DNA of 64,000 nt, taken from contig NZ_BDDT01000002.1 in NCBI RefSeq assembly GCF_001661495.1, positions 434,001 to 498,000 on the forward strand, given 5' to 3'. The position numbers were made by a program, and so were the translations under genes. Under the pieces are notes generated by a model. It was not told the origin of the DNA and did not search any database. It saw only the letters and a list, made by a program, of their open reading frames with translations. The stretch comes from Pseudoalteromonas prydzensis (GTDB taxonomy: Bacteria > Pseudomonadota > Gammaproteobacteria > Enterobacterales > Alteromonadaceae). Positions within the stretch are counted from its first letter, which is position 1. Each line of letters opens with the position of its first letter. Shown here one piece after another: positions 18,782-28,322 of the stretch.

Positions 18782-19561
18782 TTACTCATAACCTCTAGCT
18801 TTTTTGGTTTTTATCACAGCAATGTAGCCGTGCCAACTGGCGTAGCTTAGCAGCGGCATAATCACAATAAACCCGGTAGCACCGGTGACAAAACCTAAGG
18901 CAACTAACACAAAAATACAGATAGACCACACTAACATGGCTGCAAAGTTAACTCGCACAGCATGCATAGATGAGACGACCGCAGTCATGATATCAACCCG
19001 TCTTTCCATCATAATTTGCGGTGTAAAGGCTGAAATCGCAAATACGGTAACCAATAATACACCACCAATAATTGAACCGACGGTTAGAAATGCGGATAAC
19101 TCTTCAAAGGTAGGATTTGCGTAACTTGGGTATAGGGCATGAACCAGTGCCGCAAGGCGCATCCATACAATCATAACAACCATAAGCAGTACGGCAAAGC
19201 CCCATTCACCCACTGGGTTTCTGAACATGGATTTGAGTGAGTGACTAAGCGTTGGCTTATGGCCTTTTTCAAGCTCCCATGCAACATCGTAAAGTCCTAC
19301 GGCAAACACGGGGCCAATCAACGCAAATGCAACTGTGGCGGGTAACACCACTAAGTGGCTGCCAGTAAATACAGCCGAATATATGATGGCCAGCGGAATA
19401 AGAGTGAAAACCAGTCCATAAATTAAGCTCAAAACGGGAGCTCTTATCATGTCTTTAAAGGCCAATGCCAGCCAATGAAATGCTGCGAATGTGCTAACCG
19501 TATTACATTCAATGCATGCTGCAAAGGGGGGGTGTTTATCAATTGTCTGCGGTGTTGGCAT
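18782..19561 (-). CDS. DUF2189 family membrane protein
   Basis: 259 residues with six or so membrane segments. The first helix region WLALAFKDMIRAPVLSLIYGLVFTLI and the following VVLPATVAFALIGPVFAVGLYDVAWELEKG fit the DUF2189 pattern (ALIGPxxAxGLYxxSrxlErG). Many members sit near cytochrome c oxidase or other respiratory genes; here the neighbour is a cytochrome b561. No function is known. ATG follows AGGAGCAAAAC, an acceptable ribosome site. Confidence 0.85.
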   Translation of the reverse strand: MPTPQTIDKHPPFAACIECNTVSTFAAFHWLALAFKDMIRAPVLSLIYGLVFTLIPLAIIYSAVFTGSHLVVLPATVAFALIGPVFAVGLYDVAWELEKGHKPTLSHSLKSMFRNPVGEWGFAVLLMVVMIVWMRLAALVHALYPSYANPTFEELSAFLTVGSIIGGVLLVTVFAISAFTPQIMMERRVDIMTAVVSSMHAVRVNFAAMLVWSICIFVLVALGFVTGATGFIVIMPLLSYASWHGYIAVIKTKKARGYE

Positions 19562-19845
19562 GTTTTGCTCCTAATCAAAGCGCTTCTTTTAGGTTTAGAA
19601 CAAAGTGTGATTATTTACAAATAATCAATATAGCTAGGCGTATTATTTTTTATGATTGAAACGGTATAGGCCGAGTTTGTATTTTATTAACGACAAACTT
19701 GATAAACCAAGCTATTACATTTTACTTAAAGTTTTTTTGCTAATGTGATGTATAAAATATCAGCAGATTAATTTATGATGCGATGTAAGCAGATGAATTT
19801 GTTACCCGATTTCAACCAGAACTTTCGTTTAACAAGGACTTTTAT

Positions 19846-20457
19846 ATGCTCGAAAAGCTATCTCAAGATGCCCTTGTAATTTGGGCTACTATCGACCCTA
19901 TCGGTACTATGGCGCTGTTTGCGGCATTGACGTCACATCTAACAGAGCAACAGCGGCGTAAAACGGCATTTAAAACAGTTCTTTATGCAGCAGGTGTATT
20001 GCTCGGTTCTATTTTAGTTGGTCAGCTTATTTTAAATGCAATGGGAATAAGGTTAGTGTCGTTTCAGCTAGGAGGCGGGATTATTTTATTTCTATTTGGC
20101 TTACAAATGATTTTTGGCAATGACTCCAATAAAGCGCAACAAGACCCTGCCCACGATATTGCAGTGTTTCCATTGGCAATACCGGCAACGGCTACTCCCG
20201 GTGCTATTTTAGCGGTGATCTTACTAACAGATAATCATATTTATCCCATTACAACCCAGATAGGTACCGCTTTAGTTATGTTAGCTGTTTTGGGGCTTAC
20301 ACTTATTTTATTGTTGTTATCAGGTAAAATAATCAAGTTAATAGGTACGGGGGGAGCATCAATTTTAACCCGTGTAATGGGTATGATCCTAGCTGCATTT
20401 TCTGTTGAACTGATCATGACTGCGTTAGAAATTAAGCAATGGGTTAACTTAGATTAA
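19846..20457 (+). CDS. MarC family (UPF0056) integral membrane protein
   Basis: 203 residues, six membrane segments. The beginning VIWATIDPIGTMALFAALTSHLT matches the family start (DPIGxxPxFxxLT), followed by FQLGGGIILFLFGLQMIFG and FPLAIPATATPGAILAVILL with the conserved AxPGAI. E. coli members are YhgN, YchE and MarC; MarC was once tied to antibiotic resistance but that link was withdrawn. Function unknown. ATG at 19846 has AAGGA about nine bases upstream. Confidence 0.92.
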   Translation: MLEKLSQDALVIWATIDPIGTMALFAALTSHLTEQQRRKTAFKTVLYAAGVLLGSILVGQLILNAMGIRLVSFQLGGGIILFLFGLQMIFGNDSNKAQQDPAHDIAVFPLAIPATATPGAILAVILLTDNHIYPITTQIGTALVMLAVLGLTLILLLLSGKIIKLIGTGGASILTRVMGMILAAFSVELIMTALEIKQWVNLD

Positions 20458-20546
20458 ATTAGGCTGAAATGATGTAATAAACTGAGTATTGGCTTATTTT
20501 AGCAGCTACACTAAATGGTACTGTCTGCTTTTAGAAAGAGCCCGCT

Positions 20547-21083
20547 ATGGAAAATAATGAATTTCACTTAGCTGCCAGATGCTTTTTTGATCGCCCTGAT
20601 CATGAGCTGGTTAGCTTACCTTCACGTTTTATTGTTGCCCTTAGCAGTGCATCCACGCGTAATGAGGTATTACAAGTGTTAGCGCGCTGGTTAGTGCAAT
20701 TATTTAGTTGGGATCGAGCCAGTGTGGCGTTGGATTTGCAAAGTGGTTACTTGAGTATCGTATCCGTGAAAGGTAATCTTGCTATCCCTTCTATTATTCC
20801 ACTGCCAGTGGACTTTACGCTCACGGGGCGTGCCTTTAAAACGAAAACTTTAATTACCTGTCATCAATTATCCGCCAGTACAGAACAAGATTGTCGAATG
20901 TTACATGAAGGCGGTTTAACAACCTGCATGGATGCGCCAATTATTTTTAATGATCATTGCTACGGCACATTAAATGTTGCGCGAACACAAGGACGCTTTA
21001 GCGAGCAAGAGGCTATTCAATTATTTTGTATCGCGAGTATATTAGGGTTAAGTTTTAGTGTGTGTGATAGTCGCTCAACATAG
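20547..21083 (+). CDS. Stand-alone GAF domain protein
   Basis: 178 residues. After about 30 residues the protein is a single GAF domain: LVQLFSWDRASVALDLQSGYLSIVSVKG, then LTGRAFKTKTLI, and MDAPIIFNDHCYGTLNVART, GRFSEQEAIQLFCIASILG. No output domain follows, so it could be a sensory subunit for a partner encoded elsewhere or bind a small ligand such as a cyclic nucleotide. Several Cys residues (at about 11, 115, 121, 132, 143, 162 and 173) might sense redox state, but that is speculation. Terminator follows. Confidence 0.8.
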   Translation: MENNEFHLAARCFFDRPDHELVSLPSRFIVALSSASTRNEVLQVLARWLVQLFSWDRASVALDLQSGYLSIVSVKGNLAIPSIIPLPVDFTLTGRAFKTKTLITCHQLSASTEQDCRMLHEGGLTTCMDAPIIFNDHCYGTLNVARTQGRFSEQEAIQLFCIASILGLSFSVCDSRST

Positions 21084-21136
21084 CTGATAAATGCTAATCA
21101 TCTAACGTATGGTTGTAAGCATATGTGGAGTTAATA

Positions 21137-21164
21137 AAAGCAGGTGAGTTGACCCACCTGCTTT
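21137..21164. terminator. Hairpin terminator after GAF gene
   Basis: Perfect ten-base arms AAAGCAGGTG and CACCTGCTTT with an eight-base loop; short T run included in the arm. Confidence 0.8.
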
Positions 21165-21167
21165 ATG

Positions 21168-21340
21168 ATTAATACCAATCGACTTAAATATTTAGCTATT
21201 CTAGCGTGCTAAATAAAGCCCTAACTGCGTTATAAATTTCTTATGTAGAGCAACTACATGTCAAAATTTATGCCTTGTTATCACTCTATTTATCTGTCGC
21301 TATAAATGACCAATAACTTAACACGACTGGTATAGATTAA
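21168..21340. repeat. MITE-like imperfect inverted repeat element
   Basis: About 173 non-coding bases with imperfect terminal inverted repeats: the left end reads TTAATACCAATCGACTTAA and the right end, reversed, TTAATCTATACCAGTCGTG. Inside, AACTGCGTTATAAATTT pairs imperfectly with AAATTTATGCCTTGTT and the centre has TATGTAG...CTACAT. Single-stranded, it would fold into one long hairpin. The TAATACCAATC end is a form I associate with short dispersed repeats in Alteromonadales genomes. Only one copy was noticed in this window, so repeat status is inference from structure. Confidence 0.6.
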
Positions 21341-21352
21341 CGGGTTAATCTA
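21333..21352 (-). terminator. Inverted repeat at the end of the subtilase gene
   Basis: Perfect nine-base arms TAGATTAAC and GTTAATCTA with a two-base centre; the repeat contains the stop codon of the subtilase gene. It could be part of a terminator, though no T run follows. Confidence 0.4.
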
Positions 21353-24300
21353 GCAAGTAAGCACGCAATACCGATTGATCTGTGCTGTTGTTATTCTCAT
21401 CAGTGATAATAATGCGCAAATGCACAAAATCACCCGAAATAGCGTTATTTGGAATAGTTGCGTACCAATCGCCATTGACTTTTTTAACGTCAGCCACAGT
21501 AGATATATCTTCCGGCAGAACTTTATTTGTATTAAAAGGGTAGCTTTGGTTTTCGTCAACTCGACATGAACTGTAACGGTACATAAGACACTCATGGCCA
21601 TAACGGTACATTACTTTCACATCAGCTAAATTGACTTGGCCAATACCCTCAATCATCCCATTGATTTTAATACGAACCGGTGTGTTTGCAGACGCGGTAT
21701 TTTCAAGATCAAGTGGAATATCGATTTGCGGCATTAAAATAGGCTGCACACCTTGAGAATCAGCACTTGAAGTAAATGTGTGGGTTACATACATTTCAGG
21801 GGCTAATAACTCTTTTGCTTGATGAACATTACCGACACCACGTTTATAAGTATTAATTGTGTATTCTATTTCGGCGTTTTCATCTGGCATTTCTATATAG
21901 CCATTAGTAGGGTGGGTCTGCTCACCGTTAAGTTTAAAGCTTACAGATGAACTTAAACTATAACCTGAACCGCCATCATGGCCATTTGCATCGCCATAAG
22001 GTGCATTCTTTATATAAAGCAGGTTTGTATCACGGTAGCCTCTTGGTGAACCATTCGTTAAAGGGGTCGCACTCATAGGTGCTTTATCCCAGTTAGTTAC
22101 TTGTTGCGCATTTTTAGTGTATTCACGTGGGCCATCAAATAAACCACCATCGGTATTATAATTTACTGATGGCATAACAAGGCTCGTCCAAGTTATACGC
22201 GGCAACTGTGTCTTGGCTTTATCAACATTACTCGCTGTAAAGTACTCAGTTCTAACTTGCGGTGTTGCAATCATTTGTGGGCTACCAGTACTGTAAAATT
22301 CCCCTGTACTTGGTAATGATGTGTAAGTGTCACTGTACTTTATACGCGCGTTTCCTTGCGTATAATAAGTTGCTTCAACTTGCGCTAAATCTTTATTTTT
22401 AATTTTTATTTGGCCTGTTTCGATGCTGCCGTCAGTCCAGTGTGCAATACTATAAACATAAGGAGAGTGCTCATGCGCAGTACCTGACCAGCTGATAGTT
22501 AAGTTTTCGTTATTCTCAAGCTCAGCATAGATTGCAGCCATTTCCTCTTGAGTAATTGAAACAACAGGAATATCTAAGCGACCTGGAATATTTGGTTTGT
22601 AACGACCACTTCTATTAATGACAGAACCGATAACGCCAACAGCGCCATGCTCTAGCGCTTTTGCTACTTGATTAGATGTTACATAGTAATCGGCATCTAC
22701 GAGAGCAATTTTTCCAGCAACATCAAAGTTGTTCCAATCTGTGTTATAGCCGCCATCGCCGACAGCAACCACTTCTGCACTGCCAGTGCCATTAAACGAT
22801 AATGCAGCACCTGCTAAAATGTACTCTAGTTGATGGCCACCTTGGGTGGTTAATATAGGTTTTGGTGCATAAGCGCGGGTAGTGACAAAACTACGGAAAC
22901 GTTCATCAGTGCCTTCTGAAAGCGCATAAAAGCCCGTAACATAGTCAGGTGCAAGTTCCATTGCGGCTAATTTTAATACCTCAGCATCACTTAACGCATA
23001 AGTAAAACCAAATGAGAAACCCTGCATTTGTGAAGGTTTATCGGTTTTAAATGTCACCGGTTTTGCTTGATTAGCATCAAAATTAATTGCTATATCCGTA
23101 TCCAAGTTAACATTAAGTTTTGCCATCATTGCTGCAGACTCAACTAATCCCCCAAATTGCGTTGGATTATCGTAAGTCATTATGTTGCTTACAATACTAT
23201 AATGGCCTTTGGGCACTTCAATTGTGCTGCTACCGTTTATGAATTGGCCTGATTGACCCCAGCTATCTTCGCCACTCATGATGTAAAATTTAGATGGGCT
23301 TGCTGCTGGTAAGCCTAAACGGTCAGTTGCATTGATTGTTAAATTAACTGTAGGTGGTTCAATCCAGAATGATACCGGCACAGTGACTTTCTGTAGCTCA
23401 GAGAACTTACCATTTTGGTAATGGCCTTGTTTTTTGCCATTGTGGCTTCTTACTTCTTTACCAACTAAACGGCCAGTGATAGTACCGTATGCGGCATTAT
23501 CAAGGGCAACCGTTGGGTTGATCCAAACTGGCACTTCTGCATTGCTATTAGCCGGTACTGTTATCTCATGTGTACCTAGCCCTGCCAATTTATAAGCATT
23601 GAGTGGCTTGTCATCTTCGCCCACAAATGTAATATCTAAATCAAAAGTAACATCATCATCACTTAAGTTTGTTAAGGTAACCGTTGTTTCATGTACTTGA
23701 GACTCACTTTGTGAATCAAAAAAGCCAAGCTCAAGATTTGGCGCGCCGATCACCGATTGGATCATCGCTTGGTTCACATCCATAGGGCCTGCACCTTGAT
23801 CAAGAACGTGAGCGCGGGTTGGGGCAACCGAAGATGTTAATACCGCTTTAAGTTGTGCTGGTGTTAAATCTGGGCGAGCTTGAAGTACTAAAGCGGCGCC
23901 ACCGGATACATGTGGAGCAGACATTGAAGTGCCTGAATTTGCACGATACGCATATTCACCCTTACCGCCAGATGCTGCCGCAATTACACTTACGCCTTGT
24001 GAGGTAATATCAGGTTTAGCGGAATGACCATCTGGTGACGGACCACGACTTGAGAATTCAGCCGTATTACCTGTGCGGTCAATTGCACCCACAGTTAATG
24101 CACTCGGTGAACAACCCGGTGAGCCAATAGTTTCGCGGACAAAGCTATTACCAGCTGAGATAACAAACAAGGCGTCGTCGCTTAAAGCTTCAACCATATC
24201 AACCATTGGGCCGTCACACGATGTAACAGTGCCACCTAGTGACATACTGACAATGTCTGCGCCATTATCAACAGCCCATTGCATACCGGCTAGAATGCCA

Positions 24301-25286
24301 GATGTAGTGCCGGAGCCAGTATCGCTTAATACTTTACCAATAAGTAGTTGCGCGCCCGGTGCCATACCAACATATTTACCGTTTGACTCAATACCTGAGC
24401 CGGCAATGGTCGAGGCAGTATGGGTGCCGTGGCCGCTAAAGTCATCAATACCTGATGAGCCGTAACTATTAAAATCTTGATATAAAAATACATTGCTTGA
24501 TAGGTCTGGGTGATCGGTATCGTAACCAGTATCAAGCACGGCTACTTTAACGCCTGCGCCATTGTAACCGATTGCATAAGGTCCATAAGCACCTGTCAGT
24601 GGCACTGTTGGAGAAGTTTCATCTACTTCTAATAGTTTTTTCCACCATTTATTAGGGTCTTTTGGACCGTGCTTTGCCTTATGCTTACCTTCAGAGCGTT
24701 TATAAGCTTGAACCATGCCATCAAGCCATACACCTTCAACTGCCGTATTGCTTGAGAGGCCACTTAGTACATCACTCAGTTGATCTTTTTCAACAGTCAT
24801 TACCACACTGTCAATAACTTCAAAGGTGGCTTTTACTTTCGCGCCAGGCATTGCCATTGAAAACGGCTTTTTAGCTAACGTGTTTGCACGGTATTCAACA
24901 ATTACTTGTAATGAATCTGAGTTTGCATCGTCATAACCTGCTTGATAAAGCTTATCAATATTGAACAGCTCCATATCTAAGGCGCCAGAGTCAACTTTTG
25001 CTTGTGCGGCAGCAGGAATAACGTAGCTTTCACCACCACGTTTAAATAAGCTGGTAAACACTTCTTCGCCTTCTTGACCAAGTAGACGGATACCGCCAAT
25101 TGTACCGTCGGTGTTTAAACGTGCTGCAACTTTATCACCAGTAATTAAAGTAAAGCTGAGGTTTCTTTCTGAGCTCTCAAGTGGTGCATCTGCAAAGGCA
25201 TGGCTGCTGATGGTCGATAATAATCCAACATAAAGCGTTTTTCGCAATGTTTTCGTTAAAGTGGAAAGTTTTGGTTTTCTTTTCAT
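21345..25286 (-). CDS. Secreted S8 subtilisin-like protease with inhibitor-type propeptide and PA domain
   Basis: 1313 residues. Signal peptide to about residue 32 (TISSHAFA). Residues about 42-195 form the propeptide: FTLITGDKVA, SYVIPAAAQAKVDSG, MELFNIDKLYQAGYDD and the final VEGVWLDG. The catalytic domain has Asp252 (VAVLDTGYD), His286 (SGHGTHT), Asn380 (SAGNS) and Ser454 (SGTSMSAPH). A PA (protease-associated) domain lies around residues 800-950 (VGDGGYNTDW, GKIALVDADYYV, GAVGVIGSV), followed by beta-rich C-terminal domains. A secreted nutrient-acquisition or toxin-like protease is likely. The neighbouring upstream gene encodes a protein like its propeptide alone. Propeptide type matches subtilases of actinobacteria and gammaproteobacteria. 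Confidence 0.93.
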   Translation of the reverse strand: MKRKPKLSTLTKTLRKTLYVGLLSTISSHAFADAPLESSERNLSFTLITGDKVAARLNTDGTIGGIRLLGQEGEEVFTSLFKRGGESYVIPAAAQAKVDSGALDMELFNIDKLYQAGYDDANSDSLQVIVEYRANTLAKKPFSMAMPGAKVKATFEVIDSVVMTVEKDQLSDVLSGLSSNTAVEGVWLDGMVQAYKRSEGKHKAKHGPKDPNKWWKKLLEVDETSPTVPLTGAYGPYAIGYNGAGVKVAVLDTGYDTDHPDLSSNVFLYQDFNSYGSSGIDDFSGHGTHTASTIAGSGIESNGKYVGMAPGAQLLIGKVLSDTGSGTTSGILAGMQWAVDNGADIVSMSLGGTVTSCDGPMVDMVEALSDDALFVISAGNSFVRETIGSPGCSPSALTVGAIDRTGNTAEFSSRGPSPDGHSAKPDITSQGVSVIAAASGGKGEYAYRANSGTSMSAPHVSGGAALVLQARPDLTPAQLKAVLTSSVAPTRAHVLDQGAGPMDVNQAMIQSVIGAPNLELGFFDSQSESQVHETTVTLTNLSDDDVTFDLDITFVGEDDKPLNAYKLAGLGTHEITVPANSNAEVPVWINPTVALDNAAYGTITGRLVGKEVRSHNGKKQGHYQNGKFSELQKVTVPVSFWIEPPTVNLTINATDRLGLPAASPSKFYIMSGEDSWGQSGQFINGSSTIEVPKGHYSIVSNIMTYDNPTQFGGLVESAAMMAKLNVNLDTDIAINFDANQAKPVTFKTDKPSQMQGFSFGFTYALSDAEVLKLAAMELAPDYVTGFYALSEGTDERFRSFVTTRAYAPKPILTTQGGHQLEYILAGAALSFNGTGSAEVVAVGDGGYNTDWNNFDVAGKIALVDADYYVTSNQVAKALEHGAVGVIGSVINRSGRYKPNIPGRLDIPVVSITQEEMAAIYAELENNENLTISWSGTAHEHSPYVYSIAHWTDGSIETGQIKIKNKDLAQVEATYYTQGNARIKYSDTYTSLPSTGEFYSTGSPQMIATPQVRTEYFTASNVDKAKTQLPRITWTSLVMPSVNYNTDGGLFDGPREYTKNAQQVTNWDKAPMSATPLTNGSPRGYRDTNLLYIKNAPYGDANGHDGGSGYSLSSSVSFKLNGEQTHPTNGYIEMPDENAEIEYTINTYKRGVGNVHQAKELLAPEMYVTHTFTSSADSQGVQPILMPQIDIPLDLENTASANTPVRIKINGMIEGIGQVNLADVKVMYRYGHECLMYRYSSCRVDENQSYPFNTNKVLPEDISTVADVKKVNGDWYATIPNNAISGDFVHLRIIITDENNNSTDQSVLRAYLLD

Positions 25287-25350
25287 TATTTATCCTTAGG
25301 TTGATGATTTATTTTGTTTTTCTATTATTAATGTTGATAGTTGGTAATTA

Positions 25351-25890
25351 TTAGTGGTGGGGGATTTGCTTATCTAATGTGATTGATTTAATTACTCGGT
25401 TAGTGCTGAGCTGTTGCCAGGTTTGCGCTAATTTAGTTTTATCTAAACGAATAAACTGTGTATTTATTGCTGGATAAAACTGACTGTCTATTCCTGCCTC
25501 TAAGCGTTGATCTGCAACTGAGAATTTCACTAAAACAGGGAGGTACTGACTGTTGCGATCATCAAGGTTTAGCGACACTAATTTTGATACATTGAACAGT
25601 TCAGTATCGACAATACCTTGTGCGATAAGCGCTTGGGCATGGCTGGGAATTAAATAGACTTGTGTGTTTTTTACGTAAGAAATAAAAGTACTTGAAGGGT
25701 CACTTAATCGGGCGTGGACAATCGATTGCGTTTGGCTGATATCGAAAATAGCAACATCACCCGTGATCAGGGTTATTGGCTGCTGCGCTATTTTATTAGC
25801 TGCAATCATAGGGCGCACCAGCGCTGCTACATGAGTACTGGCAATACCTGTCACAATAACTAATACAACCAGTAAGAGTCTATTACTCAA
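25351..25890 (-). CDS. Secreted stand-alone subtilase-propeptide-like protein
   Basis: 179 residues with an N-terminal signal segment (LLLVVLVIVTGIASTHVAAL). The rest follows the propeptide of the next gene's subtilase block by block: ITLITGD against FTLITGD, VYLIPSHAQALIAQGIVDTELFNVSKL against SYVIPAAAQAKVDSGALDMELFNIDKL, LDDRNSQYLPVLVKF against YDDANSDSLQVIVEY, and VIKSITLD against AVEGVWLD. It then ends: there is no Asp/His/Ser protease domain. It sits 64 bases upstream of the subtilase on the same strand, so the two are likely co-transcribed. It could be a trans-acting inhibitor or folding helper of the subtilase; that role is inference. It could also be a decayed subtilase, but the tidy stop and signal peptide argue against it. 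Confidence 0.8.
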   Translation of the reverse strand: MSNRLLLVVLVIVTGIASTHVAALVRPMIAANKIAQQPITLITGDVAIFDISQTQSIVHARLSDPSSTFISYVKNTQVYLIPSHAQALIAQGIVDTELFNVSKLVSLNLDDRNSQYLPVLVKFSVADQRLEAGIDSQFYPAINTQFIRLDKTKLAQTWQQLSTNRVIKSITLDKQIPHH

Positions 25891-26241
25891 ATTTTTAATC
25901 CAATTCTTTATTATTATTAAATCAAATTTTACTAATGATTTATTGTTAACTTATGGTTAATTATTTTGTATGGAAAACCAAGTCCACATATGTAGCATTT
26001 TGTAGCGTGTTTTTTACTTCAGCTTTGGCACTACAAAAAGTAAAATTAAACAGCAATGTTTGCAGATCTCCTCCTAAGCTTGCCATTAGTTTCCTCTCTA
26101 GCCATTTTTTTGAATCTTTTTTCTAAGCCAATTTATAAAAGCCAATACAGTTACTTAGAGGCACTTTGTTGATGTCACTTTAGCTCGTTCACAGTTTGTC
26201 AACCTTGAATTATCAGTTCTCTTACTCTAACCTTGTTTTTT
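25891..26241. other. AT-rich gap between propeptide-like gene and betI
   Basis: About 350 bases with divergent promoters. No open frame of note, no convincing RNA structure. The BetI-like operator lies at its right end. Confidence 0.6.
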
Positions 26242-26255
26242 ATTGAACGTTCAAT
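26242..26255. promoter_or_regulatory. Palindromic BetI-like operator
   Basis: ATTGAACGTTCAAT is a perfect 14-base palindrome ending 11 bases before the betI start. It resembles the GAACGTTC core of BetI sites in other gammaproteobacteria (from memory). BetI would repress betIBA here and release it when choline is present. Confidence 0.7.
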
Positions 26256-26266
26256 TAATAAAAATT

Positions 26267-26857
26267 ATGCCTAAAGTTGGAATGGAACCTGTTCGTCGTC
26301 AGCAGTTAATTGACGCCACAATAGAGTCGGTTGCTGAGCTTGGTTTACAAGGCACAACGATTAACAGCATTAGTAAAAAAGCGGGTTTGTCGTCAGGTAT
26401 TATTAGTCATTACTTTGGTGGTAAGCAGGGCTTGATTGAAGCAACGGTACGTTATTTATTAACCAACTTGAAGCGTGAGTTGATTGAACGTGTCACAGTA
26501 ACCACGACGCCAGAGCAACGGCTGATGTTTATCATTGAAGCAAACTTTGCACGCTTACAGTTGCAAAGCGATACCACTAAAACCTGGTTAAGTTTTTGGG
26601 CGCAGTCAATGCATGACGTGCAATTGCATCGTTTGCAAAACGTTAATAGTCGCCGCCTTTTTAGTAACTTAACCAGCTCATTCAAAGCATTGATGAATGA
26701 TGCCGATGCCAAGCTCGCTGCTGAGCTTTGTGCAGCCATGATTGATGGGCTGTGGTTAAGAGCGGTGCTAAGTAAGTCAAACGAAAATCAATTTGAACAT
26801 TGCGAACGCTTAGCCAAAGGCTATGTAAATTCACTTATCAAACAGTATGGAGCTTAA
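26267..26857 (+). CDS. betI: BetI, TetR-family choline-responsive repressor
   Basis: 196 residues from ATG 26267. An in-frame TTG at 26243 lies inside the operator palindrome, and the family start MPKxGM coincides with the later ATG, so that is used. The N-terminal helix-turn-helix region reads [56 protein letters not shown], close to E. coli BetI along the DNA-binding domain and typical in the C-terminal ligand region ([14 protein letters not shown]). First gene of betI-betB-betA; autoregulation is likely from the adjacent operator. Confidence 0.95.
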   Translation: MPKVGMEPVRRQQLIDATIESVAELGLQGTTINSISKKAGLSSGIISHYFGGKQGLIEATVRYLLTNLKRELIERVTVTTTPEQRLMFIIEANFARLQLQSDTTKTWLSFWAQSMHDVQLHRLQNVNSRRLFSNLTSSFKALMNDADAKLAAELCAAMIDGLWLRAVLSKSNENQFEHCERLAKGYVNSLIKQYGA

Positions 26858-26858
26858 T

Positions 26859-28322
26859 GTGACAACGCCTGTTTATCAAAATTTTATCAATGGTCACTTT
26901 TTAAAGAATCAAAGTGGCGAAACTTTCGCAGTTAAAAATCCTGCTACAGATGAAGTAATTTACCATGTAGAAGTCGCTGATGCGTTTGTACAAAACGCGG
27001 CTATTGAAAGTGCTAAGCAAGGTTTTGCTACGTGGTCTGCAATGGCACCCATTGAGCGTAGTCGTATTTTATTAAAAGCCGTTGAATTACTTCGCGCACG
27101 TAACGATGAGTTAGCAAAAATTGAAGTGCTAGATACAGGTAAGCCTTGGCAAGAAGCAGAATGTGTTGATGTACAAACTGGCGCTGACGTAATTGAATAT
27201 TTTGCAGGGCTGGCACCGGCTCAAGTAGGCCAACAACAAATGGTTGGCGAAGACTTTTATTACACCCGTAAAGAGCCGCTAGGTATTTGCGCAGGTATTG
27301 GCGCATGGAATTACCCATTGCAAATAGCCTGTTGGAAATCAGGCCCTGCACTTGCAGCAGGGAATGCATTTATTTTTAAGCCTTCAGAAGAGACGCCGCT
27401 TGGCGCAATTAAACTGGCAGAAATATTTATTGAAGCGGGTGTACCTGCTGGCGTGTTCAATGTTGTTCAAGGCGCGGCTGAAGTTGGCCAATGGTTAACG
27501 CAAAGCGCTGATATCAAGAAAGTATCGTTTACCGGTGAAGTAGGCACAGGCAAAAAAGTAGTGGCCAGTGCCGCAGGTTCACTTAAAGACGTGACCATGG
27601 AACTTGGTGGCAAATCGCCGTTATTAGTGTTTGATGATGCCGATATTTCACAAGCGGTGAGTGCGGCAATGCTGGGTAACTTTTATACGCAAGGCGAAAT
27701 TTGCACTAACTGCACACGTATTTATGTACATAAAAATGTCTATCAGCAATTTATTGATGAGCTTAAAGCGCGCACTGAACAAAATATTATTGCTGGCGAC
27801 CCAATGGATCCTGAGGTGAACTTTGGTGCGCTTATTTCAAAAAATCATCACGATTTAGTGATGGGTTACATCGACAAAGGCATTAGTGAAGGCGCCACCT
27901 TACTTACAGGCGGTAAAGCGCTTAGTCCTGAATCTGCACCAAATGGCTACTTTGTCGCGCCTACGGTCTTTACTGATTGCAGCGATGATATGACTATCGT
28001 CAAAGAGGAGATTTTTGGCCCGGTGATGAGCGTGCTGGTATTTGAGGATGAAGATGACGCAATTCGCCGCGCTAATGATACTCACCTAGGCTTAGCCGCT
28101 GGTGTATTTACTAAAGACATTAAGCGCGCACACCGTGTTATTCATCAGTTACAAGCTGGTATCTGTTGGATCAACAGCTATGGTAACTCACCAGCCGAAA
28201 TGCCTGTAGGCGGTTATAAGCAGTCAGGTATCGGTCGTGAAAACGGTATCGAAACCTTAGATCATTACACCCAAACTAAATCAATTTATGTAGGTATGAC
28301 TGATATAGAGAGCCCATTTTAA
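26859..28322 (+). CDS. betB: BetB, betaine aldehyde dehydrogenase
   Basis: About 487 residues. GTG at 26859 has GGAG six bases upstream and starts one base after the betI stop; ATG at 26847 in the same frame is an alternative that would overlap betI by 11 bases and lies too close to that ribosome site. The protein is a full NAD(P)-dependent aldehyde dehydrogenase: [15 protein letters not shown] (cofactor region), [12 protein letters not shown], catalytic Glu248 in MELGGKSP and Cys282 in GEICTN. Oxidises betaine aldehyde to glycine betaine, the osmoprotectant. Stop codon overlaps the betA start (TAATG). Confidence 0.95.
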   Translation: MTTPVYQNFINGHFLKNQSGETFAVKNPATDEVIYHVEVADAFVQNAAIESAKQGFATWSAMAPIERSRILLKAVELLRARNDELAKIEVLDTGKPWQEAECVDVQTGADVIEYFAGLAPAQVGQQQMVGEDFYYTRKEPLGICAGIGAWNYPLQIACWKSGPALAAGNAFIFKPSEETPLGAIKLAEIFIEAGVPAGVFNVVQGAAEVGQWLTQSADIKKVSFTGEVGTGKKVVASAAGSLKDVTMELGGKSPLLVFDDADISQAVSAAMLGNFYTQGEICTNCTRIYVHKNVYQQFIDELKARTEQNIIAGDPMDPEVNFGALISKNHHDLVMGYIDKGISEGATLLTGGKALSPESAPNGYFVAPTVFTDCSDDMTIVKEEIFGPVMSVLVFEDEDDAIRRANDTHLGLAAGVFTKDIKRAHRVIHQLQAGICWINSYGNSPAEMPVGGYKQSGIGRENGIETLDHYTQTKSIYVGMTDIESPF

